Source: Lysobacter_I brunescens (GTDB lineage Bacteria > Pseudomonadota > Gammaproteobacteria > Xanthomonadales > Xanthomonadaceae). Taken from it: a stretch of 64,000 nucleotides of DNA. The translations under genes and the position numbers were made by a program. The notes under the pieces are model-generated. The model worked only from the letters and a program-made list of their open reading frames with translations, searched no databases and was not told the DNA's origin. The stretch spans positions 1,488,001 through 1,552,000 of the forward strand of contig NZ_JBHTIF010000001.1 in the NCBI RefSeq assembly GCF_042677005.1, in the 5' to 3' direction. Positions within the stretch are counted from its first letter, which is position 1, and every line of letters begins with the position of its first letter. Shown piece after piece: positions 59,925 through 64,000 of the stretch.

Positions 59925-61076
59925 TCATGCCAGGCCGTCGGCCAGCAGTTCGAGCGGATGCTGGACCGGCAGCGTGATGCCCCTCCCGAGGTGCAGACGA
60001 CAGCCGATGTTGGCGCTGAGCAGCCGGGTCGCGCCGCTGGCGGCCAGCTGCGCCAGCAGCGGCTGGCGGAACCGGTCCGCGCGCTCCGGGTTGGTCAGCA
60101 TCTGCGTCCCGGCGGCACCACAGCAGCCGAAGCCGGCGTCGAGGACGACGATCTCCAGTCCGGGCACGCGCGCCAGCAGGCGGCGCAGCGTGGCGTCGCT
60201 GCCGACGACGTTGCGCTGGCTGCAGGGCAGGTGCAGGGCGACGCGCTCCGGGCGCGGGACGAAGCGCAGGCTGTCGGCATGCTCGGCCAGATGGTCGATC
60301 GCATCGCGGGCCCCCGGCACAGCCCCGGCGACCGCCTCGTGGCAGCCGCTGGCCAGGGTCAGCACGGTGGCGATACCGGCGAAGGCCGCGCGGTTGCGTG
60401 CGGCGAGTGCGGCGGCCGTGTCGGCATCCCCGGCGTGCGCATGCAGGGCGCCGCAGCAGCCTTGGCCATCGGGGAAGACCGCGCGCTGGCCGAGCGCCGC
60501 CAGCAGGCGGGCGATGGCGGCATGCAGGCCGGTCTCGTAGCTACGTGCGACACAGCCGGTGAAGATCGCCACCGCCGGGCCGTCCGCCTTTTCCATCGCG
60601 CGCATCGGTCGGGCAGGCGGCCGGGGCAATGGCCGGGCCGCTTCCGGAAGCAGGGGCCAGGCCCGACGATAGAGTCCCAGCAGCGACGAGAGGGTCTGCG
60701 GGCGCGCAGCCAGCCATTCCGCACCGCGCTGCCGAAGCCCGGGGCGTCGCCGAGCCCGCTGGCCGGCGCGGGCGCGGACGAGGATCGCGCCGAACTCCAC
60801 CCGTGCCGGGCAGACCGCCTCGCAGCGCCGGCAGCCGAGGCAATGGTCCAGGTGCGCGTCCGTGGCCGGGGTCGGCACGAGACGGCCGTCGTCCAACGCC
60901 CGCGCCAGCGCGATCCGGCCGCGCGGCGACTCGCTTTCGAGGCCGTCGAGGGTGTAGGTCGGGCAGGTCGGCAGGCACAGCCCGCACTGCACGCAACGGT
61001 CCGTCAGCGCCTGCAGGGACGGGGTGTCGGGATCGGGGCAGGGCAGGGCGTCGGTCACCCGCACATCTTCCGGCAT
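59925..61076 (-). CDS. glcF: Glycolate oxidase iron-sulfur subunit-like protein
   Basis: 383 residues. Two ferredoxin-like 4Fe-4S motifs are clear: CVQCGLCLPTCPTYTLDGLE and CLGCRRCEAVCPARVEFGAI. Two CCG-type cysteine-rich domains follow (GQGCCGALHAHAGD, GFGCCGAAGTQ). That is the GlcF/LutA-like architecture that passes electrons from a flavin subunit to quinone. No glcD or glcE gene is in the window, so the oxidase partner is elsewhere. The start at 61076 (MPEDVRVTDALP) lacks a strong ribosome site, so it may differ by a few codons. Confidence 0.9.
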   Translation of the reverse strand: MPEDVRVTDALPCPDPDTPSLQALTDRCVQCGLCLPTCPTYTLDGLESESPRGRIALARALDDGRLVPTPATDAHLDHCLGCRRCEAVCPARVEFGAILVRARAGQRARRRPGLRQRGAEWLAARPQTLSSLLGLYRRAWPLLPEAARPLPRPPARPMRAMEKADGPAVAIFTGCVARSYETGLHAAIARLLAALGQRAVFPDGQGCCGALHAHAGDADTAAALAARNRAAFAGIATVLTLASGCHEAVAGAVPGARDAIDHLAEHADSLRFVPRPERVALHLPCSQRNVVGSDATLRRLLARVPGLEIVVLDAGFGCCGAAGTQMLTNPERADRFRQPLLAQLAASGATRLLSANIGCRLHLGRGITLPVQHPLELLADGLA

Positions 61077-61142
61077 GCCCGGCGCCCACGCGAGTCGGGC
61101 GGGCCCCGGATGGCGTGATCCAGGGGCGGGCGCTGCCCGGAC

Positions 61143-61171
61143 TTGCGGCGCCCCGGGGCGGGGGCTATCAT
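61143..61171 (+). promoter_or_regulatory. Promoter of the rplM-rpsI operon
   Basis: TTGCGG at 61143-61148, a 17-base GC-rich spacer, and TATCAT at 61166-61171. The predicted leader is about 130 nt. Confidence 0.7.
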
Positions 61172-61308
61172 TCCGCCTCTTTGCGGCCCGCGCCTGCGGC
61201 TCGCGAAGCGCTTCACGCAAGACAACGCGCGGTGAAGTTCAGTCGTCCCGGCAGCACGGGGGCGGCCGGAACCAGCCCGACCAGGCACCCCATTCCTCAG
61301 AGTTCTCC

Positions 61309-61737
61309 ATGAAGACTTTCATCGCCAAGAACGAGACCGTCCAGCGCGACTGGTACCTCGTCGACGCCTCCGGCAAGACCCTCGGTCGCCTTGCCGCAGA
61401 GCTCGCCTACCGCCTCCGCGGCAAGCACAAGCCCGTCTACACCCCGCACGTCGACACCGGCGACTACTTCGTCGTGATCAACGCCGAGAAGATCGTGGTG
61501 ACCGGCAACAAGCTGCTGGACAAGAAGTACCACCGCTTCACCGGCTACATCGGCAACCTGAAGACCGAGAACCTGGCCCAGGCGCTGGAGCGCCACCCGG
61601 AGCGCGTGATCGAGATCGCCGTGAAGGGCATGCTGCCGAAGAATCCGCTCGGCCGCGCCATGTACAAGAAGCTCAAGGTGTACAAGGGTTCCGAACACCC
61701 GCACGCCGCCCAGCAGCCGCAAGTCCTGGATATCTAA
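61309..61737 (+). CDS. rplM: 50S ribosomal protein L13
   Basis: 142 residues, same length as in E. coli. Segments MKTFIAKNETVQRDWYLVDA, then LGRLAAELAYRLRGKHKPVY, GDYFVVINAEKIVVTGNKL and AVKGMLPKNPLGRAMYKKLK are diagnostic. It is an early-assembling protein of the large subunit. The start follows the promoter by about 140 bp. rpsI follows after 3 bp, the conserved operon. Confidence 0.99.
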   Translation: MKTFIAKNETVQRDWYLVDASGKTLGRLAAELAYRLRGKHKPVYTPHVDTGDYFVVINAEKIVVTGNKLLDKKYHRFTGYIGNLKTENLAQALERHPERVIEIAVKGMLPKNPLGRAMYKKLKVYKGSEHPHAAQQPQVLDI

Positions 61738-61740
61738 ACG

Positions 61741-62133
61741 ATGGCTACTCAGCAGAATTACGGCACCGGCCGTCGCAAGTCCTCCGTCGCCCGCGTCTTC
61801 CTGCGCAAGGGCACCGGCAACATCACCGTCAACGAGCGTCCGCTCGACGAATTCTTCGGTCGCGAAACCGCCCGCATGATCGTCCGCCAGCCGCTCGAAC
61901 TGACCAAGACGACCGACAAGTTCGACATCGTCGTCACCGCCACCGGCGGCGGCACCACCGGCCAGGCCGGTGCGATCCGCCTGGGCATCGCCCGCGCGCT
62001 GGTCGAGTACGATGAAACCCTGAAGTCCGAGCTGCGCAAGGCCGGCTTCATGACCCGCGACGCCCGCGAGGTCGAGCGCAAGAAGGTCGGTCTGCACAAG
62101 GCACGTCGCGCCACCCAGTTCTCGAAGCGCTGA
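61741..62133 (+). CDS. rpsI: 30S ribosomal protein S9
   Basis: 130 residues, same length as in E. coli. Diagnostic parts are QNYGTGRRKSSVARVFLRKG, GTGNITVNERPLDEFFGRET, GGGTTGQAGAIRLGIARALV and the basic C-terminus with KARRATQFSKR that reaches the P-site tRNA. It follows rplM after 3 bp. A perfect hairpin without a T-run lies after it. Confidence 0.99.
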   Translation: MATQQNYGTGRRKSSVARVFLRKGTGNITVNERPLDEFFGRETARMIVRQPLELTKTTDKFDIVVTATGGGTTGQAGAIRLGIARALVEYDETLKSELRKAGFMTRDAREVERKKVGLHKARRATQFSKR

Positions 62134-62228
62134 TCGCTTCGGAACATGCCGGGAGTCCGCTCCCGGCCCCTGCGGGGGAGTTCCTTGTTTCGCCTGTTTG
62201 GCGTTACAATGCGCCCCCGCAGCACTAC
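62134..62228. promoter_or_regulatory. rpsI end hairpin and tRNA promoter region
   Basis: GCCGGGAG (62148-62155), loop TCCG, CTCCCGGC (62160-62167) form a perfect hairpin after rpsI but without T-tail. A -10 TACAAT (62205-62210) lies about 19 bp before the tRNA, with a weak -35 around TTCCTTG. Confidence 0.55.
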
Positions 62229-62303
62229 AGCCCCGTCGCCAAGCGGTAAGGCACCTGACTCTGACTCAGGCATTCGGTGGTTCGAATCCATCCGGGGCTG
62301 CCA
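62229..62303 (+). tRNA. tRNA-Gln (anticodon CTG)
   Basis: Cloverleaf with a 7-bp acceptor (AGCCCCG with CGGGGCT), a D-arm containing AGCGGTAAGG, an anticodon stem CCTGA/TCAGG with loop CTCTGAC (anticodon CTG, reads CAG), a T-arm GGTGG-TTCGAAT-CCATC, and encoded 3' CCA (62301-62303). 75 nt. A terminator follows at once. Confidence 0.95.
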
Positions 62304-62308
62304 TCTTC

Positions 62309-62340
62309 GAAAAGCCTGCCTTCACGGCAGGCTTTTTTTC
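62309..62340 (+). terminator. Terminator of tRNA-Gln
   Basis: A 10-bp stem (62311-62320 with 62326-62335, loop TTCAC) is followed by a T-run to 62339. Confidence 0.92.
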
Positions 62341-62608
62341 GTTTCGTGGTCCCGCAATGACGGGCCTGTCTCGGGAAGAGCGTGCGCATGCTGTCGTTCC
62401 ACAGGCGGCACAGTCCGTCCATGGCCTGATGGCGGGATGTAGCGGATACGCACTTGCTCGCAGAATGACGAGCATTCCATGACCTTGTAATCACTCCCGA
62501 GCGGGCATTCGTCGTACCTGTCATTCCTTACAGGTACCCGACCCCCGTGGCCTGCGGCTATGTTCGCCAACGCTGGTGGATGCCGGCAATGAACATACAG
62601 GGGAAGTT

Positions 62609-63136
62609 GTGCTCGATTTCATCAGGAAGTTGCTGGGTGGTGGTCAGGGACCGAGGTCGCAGGCCCTGCCGCAGGGCATTCCCAGCCAGGAACAACGCCG
62701 AACCGGATTCGGCATCACTTACGATCCAGAACTCGTCCCGGCGCTGAAGCGCGACCACGTCGATCTCGTGAAGCTTTTCGGCGCTATCGGCGAAACTGCC
62801 CAGCAGGGCGATTTCCAGTCCATTCCGCAGATGCTCAATGCGTTCAAGGTGCACCTGGAAGGGCATCTGATCGCCGAGAACGTGCGCTTCTACAACTACG
62901 TCGAAAACGCGATGCAGCACGACCCGGAAAGCTCCGCCCTGGTGCGCAGCTTCCGTCGCGAAATGAACGCGATCGCCCGCGGCGTGGTGGACTTCGTGAA
63001 GAAGTATCAGGTCGAGACCTTCGACCAGAAGCTGCGCGACGAGTTCATGAACGACTACAAGACGGTAGGCGGTTTGCTCACCCAGCGCATCCAGCGCGAG
63101 GAAGGCAGTCTGTATCCGCTCTACCACCCGGTCTGA
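62609..63136 (+). CDS. Hemerythrin-like domain protein
   Basis: 175 residues from a GTG at 62609 with GGGGA just upstream (the longer open frame to 62576 has no ribosome site). The helix pattern fits the hemerythrin HHE family: LKRDHVDLVKLFGAIGETA, then LNAFKVHLEGHLIAENVRFY with HxxxH and Glu, and DEFMNDYKTVGGLLTQRI. The last His is not obvious. It may bind di-iron and oxygen or act as a stress or signalling protein. It is followed by a DUF3050 gene on the same strand, 206 bp away. Confidence 0.75.
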   Translation: MLDFIRKLLGGGQGPRSQALPQGIPSQEQRRTGFGITYDPELVPALKRDHVDLVKLFGAIGETAQQGDFQSIPQMLNAFKVHLEGHLIAENVRFYNYVENAMQHDPESSALVRSFRREMNAIARGVVDFVKKYQVETFDQKLRDEFMNDYKTVGGLLTQRIQREEGSLYPLYHPV

Positions 63137-63342
63137 CGACCGGTCGGGGCGAGGCCCCGGCTCTCCAACGATCACGACAGGTTTGGCGACACATGGATGT
63201 ATCGCCTGCGGGAGGCCTTTGCCGGCTTTCCGCGGGACAGGGACCGGCGCAGGCGCCGGTCCGGCGGTCCGGTCGGCCATGGATGGTCGATATCGGGCAT
63301 TCCCGTCTGTTTTCACACCATGATCGGATCAGGAGAGAACAC

Positions 63343-64000
63343 ATGAAACAGGAAGTGGATGTGGTGCTGACCCCGGCAATGCGCCGTCTTCGCCACGAGC
63401 TGGAGACGCACCCGGTGTTCGCGGAGATCGCGCATGTCGAGGCCCTGCGTTCGTTCATGCAGGTGCATGTCTTCGCGGTCTGGGACTTCATGTCGCTGGC
63501 GAAGCGACTGCAGCGCGACCTGACCTGCGTCGAATTGCCGTGGATGCCGCCGAGCAATCCGGAAGCCGCGCGGCTGATCAACGACATCGTGCTCGCCGAG
63601 GAAAGCGATGTCGATGCGGACGGGCGTCCGGCGAGTCATCTGGATCTCTACCTGAAGGCGATGCGCGATGTTGGGGCGCCGACCGCGCAGTTCGAGCACT
63701 TCCTGTCCGTGCTGCGCAGCGGCGCTTCCCTGGACGACGCGTTCGCCCGCGCCGAGGTGCCGCAGTTCGTGCGCGATTTCGTCGGGCACACGATCGGCAC
63801 CTGCCTGCGTGGCAGCACGCTGGAGGTCATGTCGAGCTTTTTCTACGGGCGCGAGAACGTCATTCCCCCGATGTTCCAGAGCCTGCTCGACCGCTGGGGC
63901 CTCAGCGAGGGCCAGGCGCCGGGTTTCGTGTACTACCTGCAGCGCCACATCGAGCTGGACGGCGACAGCCATGGCCCGGCCGCAAGCCGCCTGATCCAGG
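63343..64000 (+). CDS. DUF3050 domain protein (3' end cut by window)
   Basis: At least 219 residues; the frame is open to the window end and its start at 63343 has AGGAGA upstream. The protein is helical: MRRLRHELETHPVFAEIAHV, LRSFMQVHVFAVWDFMSLAK, VGHTIGTCLRGSTLEVMSSF, FFYGRENVIPPMFQSLLDRW and YYLQRHIELDGDSHGPAASR. This pattern is that of DUF3050, a haem-oxygenase-like fold with His/Glu residues that could bind metal. Function unknown. Confidence 0.85.
   Translation, partial: MKQEVDVVLTPAMRRLRHELETHPVFAEIAHVEALRSFMQVHVFAVWDFMSLAKRLQRDLTCVELPWMPPSNPEAARLINDIVLAEESDVDADGRPASHLDLYLKAMRDVGAPTAQFEHFLSVLRSGASLDDAFARAEVPQFVRDFVGHTIGTCLRGSTLEVMSSFFYGRENVIPPMFQSLLDRWGLSEGQAPGFVYYLQRHIELDGDSHGPAASRLIQ

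Overview
The window is high-GC gammaproteobacterial DNA, almost certainly from the Xanthomonadaceae/Lysobacteraceae (a Lysobacter, Luteimonas or Pseudoxanthomonas relative rather than Xanthomonas itself). The main reasons are a Clp-type CRP regulator divergent from a GTG-started speD, the run clp / speD / sugE / coq7 / glcF-like / rplM / rpsI, a hemP plus hemin-protein pair under a Fur box, a lysine/alanine-rich histone H1-like protein, and a yybP-ykoY type leader on a TMEM165-family manganese exporter. All calls come from reading the sequence and from memory of protein families. No database search was possible.

Layout. 1-11.5 kb: two paralogous TPR proteins, a membrane protein, a DUF4272 protein, then a LysR regulator divergent from a zinc alcohol dehydrogenase, a Tat-exported Cys-nucleophile hydrolase, a cyclophilin-like lipoprotein and a YHS-domain lipoprotein. 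11.5-16.1 kb: an island of visibly lower GC holding one 1300-residue gene with a nuclease-like (DUF4365-type) head and a TPR body. A perfect 13-bp inverted repeat and a small orphan gene lie at its edge. 16.3-23.7 kb: accessory genes, namely a DUF4184 membrane protein, a DUF2846+DUF4410 protein, a secreted class 3 lipase, then a caspase-like peptidase with an alpha/beta hydrolase and a small membrane-anchored protein.

23.7-38.7 kb is mostly household: a yaiI-type gene, metK, a bifunctional ornithine-lipid type acyltransferase overlapping an LpxH-like phosphatase, two membrane or secreted proteins, a methyltransferase pair, dusB, a YegP protein, a ribokinase with a CNT nucleoside transporter, and a GGDEF protein with a degenerate active-site motif. 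38.9-43.5 kb: a secreted PI-PLC-like protein with a lectin tail, a 197-bp MITE-like element directly after its stop codon, the manganese riboswitch and exporter, an aldo/keto reductase and the Fur-controlled hemin genes. 43.5-51.8 kb: an ECF sigma factor / anti-sigma / PDZ operon read leftward, an SPFH/NfeD pair, gcvT and gcvH, then about 1.1 kb without genes that ends in a strong promoter and long leader for the histone-like gene. 51.8-64 kb: a serine hydrolase, a LemA/M48 pair, a zinc-ribbon protein, a GNAT protein, the clp-speD core, rplM-rpsI, tRNA-Gln(CTG), a hemerythrin-like protein and a DUF3050 protein cut by the window end.

The most unusual items are the low-GC nuclease/TPR gene, the lipase / caspase / hydrolase cluster, the MITE with 3-bp flanking repeats, and a family of hairpin repeats found at three intergenic sites.
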